Source: Undibacterium hunanense (lineage in GTDB: Bacteria > Pseudomonadota > Gammaproteobacteria > Burkholderiales > Burkholderiaceae_D). Taken from it: a stretch of 64,000 bases of DNA. Made by a program: the position numbers and the translations under genes. A model generated the notes under the pieces. It had not been told where the DNA came from and did not search any database. It worked only from the letters and a program-made list of their open reading frames with translations. Location: the NCBI RefSeq assembly GCF_014284335.1, contig NZ_JACOGF010000002.1:62001-126000 (forward strand), read 5' to 3'. This document shows positions 26,831-35,857 of this stretch, piece by piece; positions within the stretch are counted from its first letter, which is position 1, and each line of letters begins with the position of its first letter.

Positions 26831-27961
26831 ATGTACCATTGGTTAAACGCTATTGCCAGCCAGCCTGCACCAAAGATTCTGGTGACAGTTGCCAGGGTAT
26901 TGGGTTCTGGTCCGCGTGAACCGGGGGCCAGGATGCTGGTCACGGCGGACGAACTGTTTGACACCATAGGTGGTGGCCATCTGGAAATGAAGGCGACAGA
27001 AATTGCCCGCAGCATGCTGGCCATGCCTGAATCTGAGCTGGCCGCACAACGCCGCCTTGAACGGTTTCCGCTTGGCCCCAGTCTGGGTCAGTGTTGCGGT
27101 GGGGTTGTGCATCTGGCATTTGAACGCGTGCAGGCTGACAGCGCGGCGTACATGAACAAGCTGAACCAGCGCTGGCACCTGGGGCAGGATAGCTGGCGTT
27201 TACTGGCGCTGGACAGCGACCTGCCACCGATGCTATGTGATGCCGATGGCAAGCATCTGGCTGGCCCGGCCTGGCCTGCTGACCTGCCCTTGCAAATCGA
27301 TTTACAGACACCCTGCCAGGTCTTGACCGATACTGCAGGGCAACGCTGGTTGCTGGATTCTTGCCTGGCTTACCGCGCCCACCTGATGTTGTTTGGTGCC
27401 GGCCATGTCGGTGCGGCCATTGTGCGTGCCCTGGCAGATCTGCCTTGCCGTATCACCTGGGTGGATGAAAGGGAAGATATGTTCCCGACCAGGCTGGCGG
27501 CGAATGTCACGGTCGAAGCGACCGATACGCCAGAAGCTTTGATCGCTGCTGCTGCTCCAGGCACATCCTTCCTGGTCATGACGCATAGTCATGGGCTGGA
27601 TCAAAAACTGTCCGAACATATTTTGCGACGTCATGACGCGAGCTGGTTTGGTCTCATCGGCTCACAAACCAAGCGCGTGCAGTTTGAACGTCGCCTGCTG
27701 GAACGCGGCATACCGACCGCATGGCTGGATGACATGGTCTGCCCCATAGGCTTGCCCGGCATCCATGGCAAGCAACCAGCCGTGATTGCGGCATCGGTGG
27801 TGGCCCAGCTCTTGCAGGTATGGGAAGAGCATGAAATCCGCCAAAAAAATGAACTTGGCCGTGTACTTGCGCGCGCAGATGGGCAGGCTGGCCAGCATCT
27901 CTCTGTAGCAAATACAGAAAAACTGGTACCAGATACGTGCCACTTGCTGGCTAAGCGTTAA
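26831..27961 (+). CDS. xdhC: Xanthine dehydrogenase accessory (Moco sulfuration) protein XdhC
   Basis: 376 residues. XdhC binds molybdenum cofactor, promotes its sulfuration and inserts it into XdhB. Seen: the N-terminal domain with VARVLGSGPREPGARMLV and DTIGGGHLE, SLGQCCGG (the conserved cysteine pair), then the Rossmann domain MLFGAGHVGAAIVRAL and the end motif IGSQTKRVQFERRL ... CPIGLPGIHGKQPAVIAASV. Third gene of the xdh operon. Confident by context and motifs. Confidence 0.93.
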   Translation: MYHWLNAIASQPAPKILVTVARVLGSGPREPGARMLVTADELFDTIGGGHLEMKATEIARSMLAMPESELAAQRRLERFPLGPSLGQCCGGVVHLAFERVQADSAAYMNKLNQRWHLGQDSWRLLALDSDLPPMLCDADGKHLAGPAWPADLPLQIDLQTPCQVLTDTAGQRWLLDSCLAYRAHLMLFGAGHVGAAIVRALADLPCRITWVDEREDMFPTRLAANVTVEATDTPEALIAAAAPGTSFLVMTHSHGLDQKLSEHILRRHDASWFGLIGSQTKRVQFERRLLERGIPTAWLDDMVCPIGLPGIHGKQPAVIAASVVAQLLQVWEEHEIRQKNELGRVLARADGQAGQHLSVANTEKLVPDTCHLLAKR

Positions 27962-28121
27962 ACTCTCGCTGTTAGCGCTTAGCACCCAATTACACAACTA
28001 ACTGCGAATGTGATACCAGACCAGTTTGCCTTATTGCTTGATTACGTGATAAGCAGCAGTCTGGTTTGATTGCGCCTGCAAGACAAGATTTCAGAAAAGA
28101 CCCCAGTATGAGTAGCATTTT

Positions 28122-29453
28122 ATGAGCACCATTTCACCAGACAGCCTGCACCAGTCCGGCCTGCAAGCCTACCGCGCCAGTGTGCTGCATTTTCAGCAAG
28201 ACCCGGCTTTTCATGAAAATGCCTGTGCCTGGCATGAAGACGGCCTGCTGATTGTCGCAGATGGCAAAATCCTTGCTGCTGGCGAGTATGCGCAACTGCG
28301 TACCAGCCTGCCAGCCGGGGCAGAAATTATTGATTACCGTGGCAAGCTCATCGTGCCGGGTTTTATTGATACCCATATCCACTATCCACAAACCGACATG
28401 ATTGCCTCGCCGGCACCGGGTTTGCTACCCTGGCTGGAGACGTATACCTTCCCGACTGAACGCCAGTTCGGCGACATCAATCACAGCGCCGATGTGGCAC
28501 GTTTCTTCCTTGACGAACTGCTGCGCAGCGGTACCACTACCGCCATGGTGTATTGCACCGTGCATCCGGAATCTGTCGAAGCCTTCTTCACCGAAAGTGA
28601 AGCCCGCAATCTGCGCATGGTGGCCGGCAAGGTGCTGATGGACAGGCATTGCCCCGAATTTTTACGCGATACAGCAGAAGGCGGCATACGCGACAGCGAG
28701 ACCCTGCTCAAGAAATGGCATAAACGCGGCCGCCAGTTATATGCGATCACGCCGCGTTTTGCACCAACGTCCAGCGATGTGCAAATGCAACTGGCCGGTG
28801 AACTGGCACAAGCCTATCCCGACGCCTTCCTGCAGACCCATGTGGCAGAAAATGCCGACGAAGTGGCCTGGGTCAAAGCCTTGTACCCCAAGGCCCGCAG
28901 TTATCTGGATGTGTACGACCAATATGACATGCTGCGTCCACGCGCCATGTACGGACATTGCATCTGGCTGGATGATGCAGACCGCGCGCGCATGGCAGAA
29001 ACGCAATCGGCAGTGGCAATGTGCCCGACCTCGAATCTCTTTCTCGGCAGTGGCCTGTTCAATTTCGAACGCGCCGATGCCCAGCAGGTCAGCCTGTCAC
29101 TGGCAACCGATGTGGGCGGCGGCACCTCATTCTCCATGCTGCGCACCATGAATGAAGCCTATAAAATGGCACGCCTTGGTGGTACCTATCTGCCTGCCCT
29201 GCGCATGTTTTATCTGGCGACATTAGGCGGTGCCCGCAGCATGCAACTGGAAGGCACGATAGGCAATTTCGTCAAGGATGCCGAAGCCGATTTCATCGTC
29301 CTCGACCCGCAAGCCACACCCATGCTGGCACGTCGTACAAATCATACAGAAAGCCTGGAGGAATTGTTGTTTGCACTGGCCTTGCTGGGCGATGACCGCA
29401 CTGTACTGGCAACCTATGCAGCGGGCAAATGCGTGCATCAACGCCAGGCGTGA
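28122..29453 (+). CDS. guaD: Guanine deaminase
   Basis: 443 residues. Deaminates guanine to xanthine, which feeds the xanthine dehydrogenase encoded just upstream. Amidohydrolase fold: zinc ligands in PGFIDTHIHYPQ (His85, His87), then YAITPRFAPTSSD, LQTHVAENADEVAWV, MYGHCIWLDD and the metal-binding ATDVGGGTSFSM. These are guanine-deaminase-type rather than adenosine-type wordings. ATG 28122. It follows xdhC by 160 bases and probably belongs to the same regulon. Confident. Confidence 0.93.
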   Translation: MSTISPDSLHQSGLQAYRASVLHFQQDPAFHENACAWHEDGLLIVADGKILAAGEYAQLRTSLPAGAEIIDYRGKLIVPGFIDTHIHYPQTDMIASPAPGLLPWLETYTFPTERQFGDINHSADVARFFLDELLRSGTTTAMVYCTVHPESVEAFFTESEARNLRMVAGKVLMDRHCPEFLRDTAEGGIRDSETLLKKWHKRGRQLYAITPRFAPTSSDVQMQLAGELAQAYPDAFLQTHVAENADEVAWVKALYPKARSYLDVYDQYDMLRPRAMYGHCIWLDDADRARMAETQSAVAMCPTSNLFLGSGLFNFERADAQQVSLSLATDVGGGTSFSMLRTMNEAYKMARLGGTYLPALRMFYLATLGGARSMQLEGTIGNFVKDAEADFIVLDPQATPMLARRTNHTESLEELLFALALLGDDRTVLATYAAGKCVHQRQA

Positions 29454-29528
29454 AATTCTGTGGCAACTGACTTATGATGCTGGCTGCTGCATCAATTTGA
29501 ATCGCCCGTATTTTCCTAAGGACACATC

Positions 29529-29717
29529 ATGCCCACCATCAATGTACAAATGTTTGAAGGCCGCACGCTGGAACAAAAGCGTGCCTTTGTCAAAGCAGTG
29601 ACCGAGGCCAGTTGCCAGACCTTGGGTTGTTCGGCAGAGGCGGTGGATATTGTTATACAGGAAGTGAAGCGGGAGGATTGGGCGTCAGGGGGAATTTTGT
29701 GGTCTGACAAGAACTGA
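29529..29717 (+). CDS. 4-oxalocrotonate tautomerase family protein
   Basis: 62-residue single-domain tautomerase. After removal of the initiator Met, Pro1 (MPTINVQMFEGR) would be the catalytic amino-terminal proline. The family catalyses keto-enol tautomerisation, and members of purine or aromatic-degradation gene sets are common; a role in this locus is conceivable but unproven. It starts 75 bases after guaD. The last residues (LWSDKN) complete the usual length. Confidence 0.88.
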   Translation: MPTINVQMFEGRTLEQKRAFVKAVTEASCQTLGCSAEAVDIVIQEVKREDWASGGILWSDKN

Positions 29718-29974
29718 GGGGTGGTTTCTTTTTCTTGAGCGAGGGCGCTTTGTTTTTGAGTAACGGCAATCATAAATTCGTCGCTCCAGCGAAGGCTGGA
29801 GCCTAGTGTCTGTCGTGGCATATCGTGTTGTGTGTAAAGCGATCGCCCTTCGTGGATGCAAGCCGGGTCTCGGCCCGGCGGCCGAATTCCTTTCTTTGCT
29901 TCGCCAAAGAAAGGAATCAAAGAAAGGCGACCGCAGACTCGCCCTTCGGGTGCTTACGCTACGCTTCAGCATAA

Positions 29975-30060
29975 TTTGTGCATCCCAAAAAATGGGAAGA
30001 TCCGCAACTCGCTTCGCTCAAACATCGGATCTTCTTTTTCCATTTTCTGTGAAGCACAAA
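29975..30060 (+). repeat. 86-bp hairpin repeat unit, copy 1
   Basis: Begins TTTGTGC and ends GCACAAA. An inner perfect 9-bp stem GAAGATCCG / CGGATCTTC caps an apical loop with CTCGCTTCGCTC. About 77 of 86 bases match the inverted copy at 30261-30346. Probably a mobile-in-origin or structured repeat. Confidence 0.8.
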
Positions 30061-30260
30061 TTACATCGTCCCAAGCGGGTGAAGGTCAAAAGCAAAAGCA
30101 GAGTCAACAGCAACACCAACGGCAATGCAACCGAAACTTAAATTGTGATGAATACCGTTAATTAACTTGGGTTTTTGGGGTTGCCGTTGCTTTTGACGTT
30201 GAAGCTGTTTTTGATTTTGCTGTTGTTTTTGACCCTCGCAGTTCCGCTGTGGCGATGCCG

Positions 30261-30346
30261 TTTGTGCGGTACAGAAAATGGAAAAAGAAGGGCCGATGTT
30301 TGAGCGAAGCGAGTTGCGGACCTTCCCATTTTTTGTACTGCACAAA
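30261..30346 (-). repeat. 86-bp hairpin repeat unit, copy 2 (inverted)
   Basis: Inverted copy of 29975-30060 with the same length and the same TTTGTGC / GCACAAA ends. Read in the same sense, this copy gains an additional GTACA / TGTAC stem. The inner stem has one A-T pair exchanged for G-C, which keeps the fold, and one mismatch. The structure seems more conserved than the sequence. Confidence 0.8.
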
Positions 30347-30819
30347 CGGGGACCCCGAAGGGGCAGCGACGCCGCGGGCGCATTCTTTTGCTTACTTTTC
30401 TTTGCAAGAAAAGAAAAGTGAGTAGCCGCCGGGCTACCCCCGGCCAGCAATCTCAATTCAACGTATGTCGTTGATAAAAACCATATCTCAACGCATACTA
30501 AATTCAATAATAAAATGCATTACGCATACAACAAACGCCACTGGAGCGCCAGCCCGGTAGGCTCCAGCCTTCGCTGGAGCGACGACATGGTGATTGCCGC
30601 TAAGTGTCTACGGCAATTCAAACTTGCGGCATCACTATGCTCGCTAAAGACCCACTGGCACCCCGCCATGCCACTTGACGGCGGTAATAACACTGTCACA
30701 CAGACTCGTTAAGCTCTCGGCAGTTTATTTCCACGAATAAATATTTCATTGAAAAAAAATTTCATTGAACAAGCCTCATGGAAATTGTCGCCGATTCTTA
30801 CCATACCTGAAAAGTACCG

Positions 30820-33216
30820 ATGAACATCAAACGTAGCCAAATTGCCAGCGCCGCAGCGTTTTGCGCCTGCAATGCATTGATCAATGCTCATGCACAGAAT
30901 ACCTCCGCGCAAGCTGCACAAATTGCCAGTGCCACTGATACGCCGCAAGCGGTGGTTGTGACTGGTACGCGGGTCAGTAACCGTACCCAGTTTGATACGC
31001 TGGCACCGGTCGACGTCTTCAGCCGTGAAGATATTGCTTCCGTCGAATCATCGGATCTGAATGATGTGCTGGCGCAACTGGTGCCATCCTACGTGGTGCA
31101 GCGTTTGCCTATGGCTGATGGCCAGGTATTCGTGCGTCCGGCGACCCTGCGTGGGCTGTCGCCGGACCAGACGCTGGTGCTGGTCAATGGTCGCCGTTTC
31201 CACCGCAGTGCGCTGCTTGGTTCACGCGGGGCACAGGCGGCTGATCTGGCGCAGATACCAACCAGTGCGATCAAACGTATTGAGGTATTGCGTGATGGTG
31301 CATCGGCACAGTATGGTTCAGATGCCATCGCTGGCGTCATCAATATCATCCTTGACGATACGCCGGGTACAGAAATAACAGCGCAGCATTCACAATATGG
31401 CGAAGGTGACGGCAAGTCCAATGAAGTGCGTTTCAAGCATGGCTTTGCATTCGGAGATAACCGCGTGCTGGTGTTTGCCGAAGCCATGCAGTCTGACCCA
31501 ACCTCGCGTACTCGCCAGCGTGTTGATGCGATTGCATTGCAGGCAGCGCATCCCGAATTGAAGGTGCCAAATCCTGTGCAGCGCTGGGGCCAGCCTGACC
31601 TCAAGAGTCAGCGTATAGGTTATAACTCCAGCTTCAATCTGGGTGGTGAAACCGTGTTGTACAGCTATGCTCTGCTGGCACATAGCGATAGCACGTCTGA
31701 CTTCAACTGGCGTAATCCGGATACCAGCACCACGGTGTACAAAACCAGTACGGTGTTTCCAGGCTGGGATGTACGCAGCATTTATCCAGCCGGCTTTAGT
31801 CCGCAGTACAGCAATGAGCAAAATGATGTGCACTGGCTCGCTGGCCTGCGTGGCCGTTTCAGTGATGAGCTGGCGTGGGATGTCAGTGCATCTTATGGCC
31901 GCAATGCCATCGACTACAGCATGAGCAATTCCATCAATGCCTCCATGGGACCACTCAGCCCCACGGCGTTTTACCTGGGTCGCCTGACGCAGGAAGAAAA
32001 ACTGCTCAATGCCAATTTCAATTATGAATGGCGCATGGCAGCACTGGCGCAGCCTGTCAACCTTGCCTTTGGTGCCGAGTTCCGTAATGAAACCTACAAA
32101 GTACGCGCCGGTGACGTCGCCTCGTACACCGTAGGTCCGGGTGCTGCGATTGGTCTGGATGCCAACTCCAACGGCGCACCAGGCTTTAGTGATCGTCAGG
32201 CTGGCAAATGGGGGCAGGACAGTTATGCGGCTTACCTTGATGTCGAAGCACCCGTGAGCAAAAGCTTTACCCTTGGTGCAGCATTGCGTTATGAAAATTT
32301 TTCTGAATTTGGCAATACCACCAATGGCAAACTGTCGGCACGTTATGCAGTGACACCCGACTTCGCCATTCGTGGTTCTTACTCGACTGGTTTCCGTGCT
32401 CCTACGCCCGGGCAACTCAACACCAACAGCACTACGCAGGGTCTCGATACCAAGACCTTGCTGGTGTTCACCAGTGGCCGTTTATCAAATACTGATCCGC
32501 TGGCCATCGCCCTTGGTGCCAAGCCGCTCAAGCCGGAAGAATCGAAAAACCTGTCACTGGGTGTAACGTGGAAGACGGCACTGGGCCTGTCCGGTTCAGT
32601 CGATTTCTATGACATCAAACTGAGTGACCGCTTCAGTACGTCGGCATCGTTTGCAGTACCGGCAGGTGTTGCCAACCCATTGCGTTATACATCCATCAAT
32701 TACTTCACCAATGATTTCGATACCACCACGCGCGGTATTGATGTGGTTGGCAATTACCTGACCTTGCTCGGCAGAGACAAACTGAACTTCACGCTGGCAT
32801 ACAATTACAACCGTACCACAGTTGATGGTGGCAGATCGAGTGTTGCCACCAACAGCAGCCAGCGCACCATATTCGAAGAACGTCTGCCGCGCCAGAAGGC
32901 AACGCTGAGTGCCGCTTATGACACCACTTCATGGGCTGCATTGGCGCGGGTACGCTATTATGGTGCCTGGACTGACAGTACAGGTAATGCCACTGGTGAC
33001 ATCTTCCAGCGTTTTGGTGCGATGCATTTCTTTGACCTGGCGGGCAGCTACAAGATCACGCCCAAACAGTCGCTGCGTTTTGGTATTGACAATGTATTCA
33101 ACAAGTATCCGGATGAAGCCGTGTTTCAGGCCAGCCGTGGCCTGATTTACTCGCGCAACGCACCTTACGATACAGACGGTCGCAATCTTTACATCGACTA
33201 TACGGTGAAGTTTTGA
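30820..33216 (+). CDS. TonB-dependent outer membrane receptor
   Basis: 798 residues. Signal peptide about 1-27 (cleavage after AHA). A plug domain follows: QAVVVTGTRVSNRTQFDTLAPVDVFSRE, then VFVRPATLRGLSPDQTLVLVNGRRFHRSAL and RIEVLRDGASAQYGSDAIAGVINI, all classical TonB-receptor plug wordings. The rest is a beta-barrel ending in F (DYTVKF). Ligand unknown: the wording is of the general iron-complex or nutrient type, not of the SusC type. Its TGA overlaps the TTG start of the PLP-dependent enzyme gene, so the two are translationally linked. Confidence 0.93.
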   Translation: MNIKRSQIASAAAFCACNALINAHAQNTSAQAAQIASATDTPQAVVVTGTRVSNRTQFDTLAPVDVFSREDIASVESSDLNDVLAQLVPSYVVQRLPMADGQVFVRPATLRGLSPDQTLVLVNGRRFHRSALLGSRGAQAADLAQIPTSAIKRIEVLRDGASAQYGSDAIAGVINIILDDTPGTEITAQHSQYGEGDGKSNEVRFKHGFAFGDNRVLVFAEAMQSDPTSRTRQRVDAIALQAAHPELKVPNPVQRWGQPDLKSQRIGYNSSFNLGGETVLYSYALLAHSDSTSDFNWRNPDTSTTVYKTSTVFPGWDVRSIYPAGFSPQYSNEQNDVHWLAGLRGRFSDELAWDVSASYGRNAIDYSMSNSINASMGPLSPTAFYLGRLTQEEKLLNANFNYEWRMAALAQPVNLAFGAEFRNETYKVRAGDVASYTVGPGAAIGLDANSNGAPGFSDRQAGKWGQDSYAAYLDVEAPVSKSFTLGAALRYENFSEFGNTTNGKLSARYAVTPDFAIRGSYSTGFRAPTPGQLNTNSTTQGLDTKTLLVFTSGRLSNTDPLAIALGAKPLKPEESKNLSLGVTWKTALGLSGSVDFYDIKLSDRFSTSASFAVPAGVANPLRYTSINYFTNDFDTTTRGIDVVGNYLTLLGRDKLNFTLAYNYNRTTVDGGRSSVATNSSQRTIFEERLPRQKATLSAAYDTTSWAALARVRYYGAWTDSTGNATGDIFQRFGAMHFFDLAGSYKITPKQSLRFGIDNVFNKYPDEAVFQASRGLIYSRNAPYDTDGRNLYIDYTVKF

Positions 33217-34493
33217 AACAGCCTGATCCAAAACGCCGCGCCTGGTTGCGCGCCGCAGCTTTGATGCCACTGGTACCGGCCAGCGTGCAGGCAGCAATGC
33301 CATCGCGCCCGGCGCTGTTGCCAACGGCACTGGCAACCGATGCTGCCTATTGGAATGCCGTTGCATCCATGTACGACGTCACCGACGAAGTGGTGATGCT
33401 TGACAATGGTTATTGGGGATCGATGGCGCGGCCTGTGCTGGAAACCTACCAGCGCCATACCGCCAGCGTCAATCGCAGCAACGCCTATTATGGCCGGGCA
33501 CAGTTTCCTGCCGACTTTGAAGCCGCACGCGCCAGAACTGCCGCAGCGCTGGGTGTAGGCACTGATGAAATCGTCTTCACACGCGGCGCCACCGAAGCCT
33601 TGCTGGCACTGATAGGTGGTTACAATCGCTTGCGTCCTGGTGATGTGGTGTTATGTGCCGATGTCGATTACGACAACATGATCAAGGGCATGCAATGGCT
33701 GAAGGAAAGACGTGGCGTCGAAGTAGTGTCGATTTCCATGCCGGAGCCGGCCACGTATCAGTCGCTGATTGATTGCTATGCCCAGGCGATGGTGCGCTAC
33801 CCAAAACTGCGCATGATGCTGCTGACGCATGTCAATCATCGCAACGGCATGGTGCTGCCGGTGGCCGAGATCAGCCGCATGGCACGCGAGCGAGGCATTG
33901 ATACTATTGTCGATACAGCGCATGGTTTCGGCCAGCTGGACATGCGCATCCCTGATCTTCAGGCCGATTTTGTTGGAATAAATCTGCATAAATGGATAGG
34001 TGCACCGGTAGGCGTAGGCGCGGTGTATATCAGGCGTGGCCGGGTACGCGATATTGATCCTTACATGGGCGAGACCAATGGCGATGATATCAATACCCGT
34101 GTGCATACCGGCACCATCAATTTTGCGGCTTACCTGAGTTTGCCAGCAGCATTTTCCCTGCATGATGAGATCGGTGTCGTCAACAAGCAGGCCAGGCTGC
34201 ACCATTTGCGTAACCGCTGGGTGGATGCGGTGCGCGGGGTAGCCGGTATTGATGTGCTGGCTTCGTCTGATCCACGCCTGACCAGTGCGATTGCATCGTT
34301 TCGCCTGCGTGGGCGTCACTCTGTTGCTGATAATGTCGCCCTGGCGAAGCGATTACTTCAAGAGCATCAGGTGTTCACGGTCATGCGCAATGGGCTGGCG
34401 TCTGGTGCCTGTGTGCGTGTGACGCCATCCATCTTTACCTCTGAGGCGCAGATGGATCGTCTGGTGGCTGCATTGAAAGTTGTTGCTGCCTGA
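33213..34493 (+). CDS. Tat-exported class V aminotransferase (isopenicillin N epimerase-like)
   Basis: 426 residues. PLP-dependent fold type I enzyme of aminotransferase class V. The PLP lysine is Lys260 in INLHKWIGAP, and IDTIVDTAHGFGQ holds the cofactor-binding aspartate and histidine. The N-terminus (KRRAWLRAAALMPLVPASVQAA) looks like a twin-arginine signal, so the enzyme probably works in the periplasm, unusual for this family. TTG 33213 overlaps the receptor's stop (TTGA). Likely reactions are epimerisation, desulfuration or transamination of an amino-acid-like ligand, perhaps one the receptor imports. Confidence 0.85.
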   Translation: MKQPDPKRRAWLRAAALMPLVPASVQAAMPSRPALLPTALATDAAYWNAVASMYDVTDEVVMLDNGYWGSMARPVLETYQRHTASVNRSNAYYGRAQFPADFEAARARTAAALGVGTDEIVFTRGATEALLALIGGYNRLRPGDVVLCADVDYDNMIKGMQWLKERRGVEVVSISMPEPATYQSLIDCYAQAMVRYPKLRMMLLTHVNHRNGMVLPVAEISRMARERGIDTIVDTAHGFGQLDMRIPDLQADFVGINLHKWIGAPVGVGAVYIRRGRVRDIDPYMGETNGDDINTRVHTGTINFAAYLSLPAAFSLHDEIGVVNKQARLHHLRNRWVDAVRGVAGIDVLASSDPRLTSAIASFRLRGRHSVADNVALAKRLLQEHQVFTVMRNGLASGACVRVTPSIFTSEAQMDRLVAALKVVAA

Positions 34494-34530
34494 TTGGTTT
34501 TGCTTCGTGTGTTGGACAAAGCCTGGAGAG

Positions 34531-34552
34531 AACTCGGCCGCAGGGCCGGGTT
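34531..34552. terminator. Hairpin between convergent genes
   Basis: GC-rich stem AACTCGGCC / GGCCGGGTT (one T-G pair) with a GCAG loop, located between the stops of the PLP enzyme gene (+) and the M20 peptidase gene (-). A plausible shared terminator without a T run. Confidence 0.5.
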
Positions 34553-34584
34553 CCATTACCACCTATCACCCACCACCCATTACC

Positions 34585-35808
34585 TTAGCCCAGCAAATCC
34601 ACCAGACTGCGCGCCACCACCTTGGTCGCCTTGCGCAAATCTTCCAGGTTTAATCTTTCATCGGCGCGCTTGGCATGAGACTCCAGCACCGTGCGTGGCC
34701 CCGCACCATAGATCACGCCAGGAATTCCCACTTCTGAAAACAGGCGCACGTCGGTATATAAAGGTGTACCCAATGCCGGAATGGCTTCACCAAATACGGT
34801 TTCACCATGCTTTTGTATGGCATCTACCAGCGGTGTATTGCCGGGCAGGGGGCGCATGGAATTGGCCAGCAGCAGGCGTTTGATATCGACGCTGATGCCC
34901 GGCAGATCGTTGGCGGTATCGGTGATGAGCTGGCGCAGGGTGGCTTCGACTTCTGCCGGGTTTTCTTCCGGAATCATACGGCGGTCCAGCTTGAAAGTGA
35001 CGCGACCGGGGATGACATTGGTATTGGTACCGCCTTCTATCGTGCCCACATTCAGGTAAGGGTGGGTAATGCCTTCCACTTTCGATGTCACCTGTTTATA
35101 TAGCGTGTTTTGCGCATACAGGGCATTCAATATCTTGACGGCAGCCTGTAGTGCGTCGACACCAGAATCCGGGATTGCCGCATGTGCCATCTTGCCGTGT
35201 ACAGTGACTTCCATCTGCAGACAACCATTATGGGCAGTGATGACCTGATAAGAAAAACCGGCGGCAATCATCAGATCAGGCTTGATCAGCTTGTGTTTCA
35301 ACATCCAGCCGGGGCCGACTTCACCACCGAATTCTTCATCATAGGTAAATAACAGTTCCAGCGTACCTGCAGTGGGTTTGGCAACAGCTTCCAGCGCACG
35401 CAGGGCAAAGGTGTAGGTAGAAAAGTCAGATTTACTGACAGCAGTGGCACGGCCATAGATGTTGCCATTTTCTATTTCACCGCCATACGGGGCCTTGGTC
35501 CAGCCTTCGCCGGGTGGCACTACATCACCATGGGCATTCAGCAGGATGGTCTTGCCGGGGCCATACACACGGCGTACCAGCAGGTTGGTGATGCTTTGCA
35601 GACCAGCGGCTTGCACTTCACTGTCGGGGACGACATGTTTTTCAGCGGCTATACCCATGTCCTGCAACAGATCGGCAGTGCGGTCTGCATGTGGCGCATT
35701 GTTGCCGGGTGGGGTATCGGTGGGCACGCGTACCAGTTCTTGCAGGAATTTAACCTGTTCATCAAAGTGGCTGTCGATCCAGGCGTCGAGTTGTTGGTAG
35801 TGATTCAT
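34585..35808 (-). CDS. M20 family metallopeptidase (ArgE/DapE-like)
   Basis: 407 residues, no signal peptide. Zinc-dependent amidohydrolase or peptidase of the ArgE/DapE/CPG2 group. Seen: LLNAHGDVVPPGEGW (first metal ligands His and Asp), YDEEFGGEVG (catalytic and metal Glu), a dimerisation domain at about 180-300 (CLQMEVTVHGKMAHAAIPDSGVDAL), and a C-terminal PLYTDVRLFSEVGIPGVIYGAG. Substrate unknown; within this locus it could hydrolyse an imported N-acyl or peptide ligand. Convergent with the PLP enzyme gene and 50 bases from the PuuD gene. Confidence 0.88.
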   Translation of the reverse strand: MNHYQQLDAWIDSHFDEQVKFLQELVRVPTDTPPGNNAPHADRTADLLQDMGIAAEKHVVPDSEVQAAGLQSITNLLVRRVYGPGKTILLNAHGDVVPPGEGWTKAPYGGEIENGNIYGRATAVSKSDFSTYTFALRALEAVAKPTAGTLELLFTYDEEFGGEVGPGWMLKHKLIKPDLMIAAGFSYQVITAHNGCLQMEVTVHGKMAHAAIPDSGVDALQAAVKILNALYAQNTLYKQVTSKVEGITHPYLNVGTIEGGTNTNVIPGRVTFKLDRRMIPEENPAEVEATLRQLITDTANDLPGISVDIKRLLLANSMRPLPGNTPLVDAIQKHGETVFGEAIPALGTPLYTDVRLFSEVGIPGVIYGAGPRTVLESHAKRADERLNLEDLRKATKVVARSLVDLLG

Positions 35809-35857
35809 TGAGCTTGCTTTCTATTGTGCTGACGTATTGCCGGGCTTATTGCCGGGC

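Larger units (their letters stand above)
29764..30599. repeat. 836-bp composite inverted repeat with 42-bp termini
   Basis: Left end 29764-29805 and right end 30558-30599 are inverted copies, 38 of 42 bases identical by my count; the inner 28 bases (29778-29805 and 30558-30585) match perfectly. Each end itself folds as GCTCCAGC-n4-GCTGGAGC. Between them lie two further inverted 86-bp hairpin units (separate entries) and purine-rich hairpins such as TTCCTTTCTTTG / CAAAGAAAGGAA. It looks like two head-to-head copies of one repeat family. No transposase is present. Confidence 0.85.
29718..30819. other. 1.1-kb gene-free region of nested inverted repeats
   Basis: No credible gene in 1102 bases: the short frames here run through repeat arms and have low-complexity translations. 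The region is organised around an 836-bp inverted-repeat block (29764-30599), described in separate entries. The 220 bases between it and the TonB receptor start are AT-rich and should contain that gene's promoter. Confidence 0.75.

Noticed and set aside
29806..30507. Several short open frames in the repeat block
   Set aside because: Their sequence is made of repeat arms with low-complexity runs (for example QKQKQSQ and KSNGNPK); no start signals.
34531..34552. Considered the GC hairpin as a repeat element related to the 29.8-30.6 kb block
   Set aside because: It shares only generic CGGCC pairings and none of the specific arm sequence; listed only as a possible terminator.
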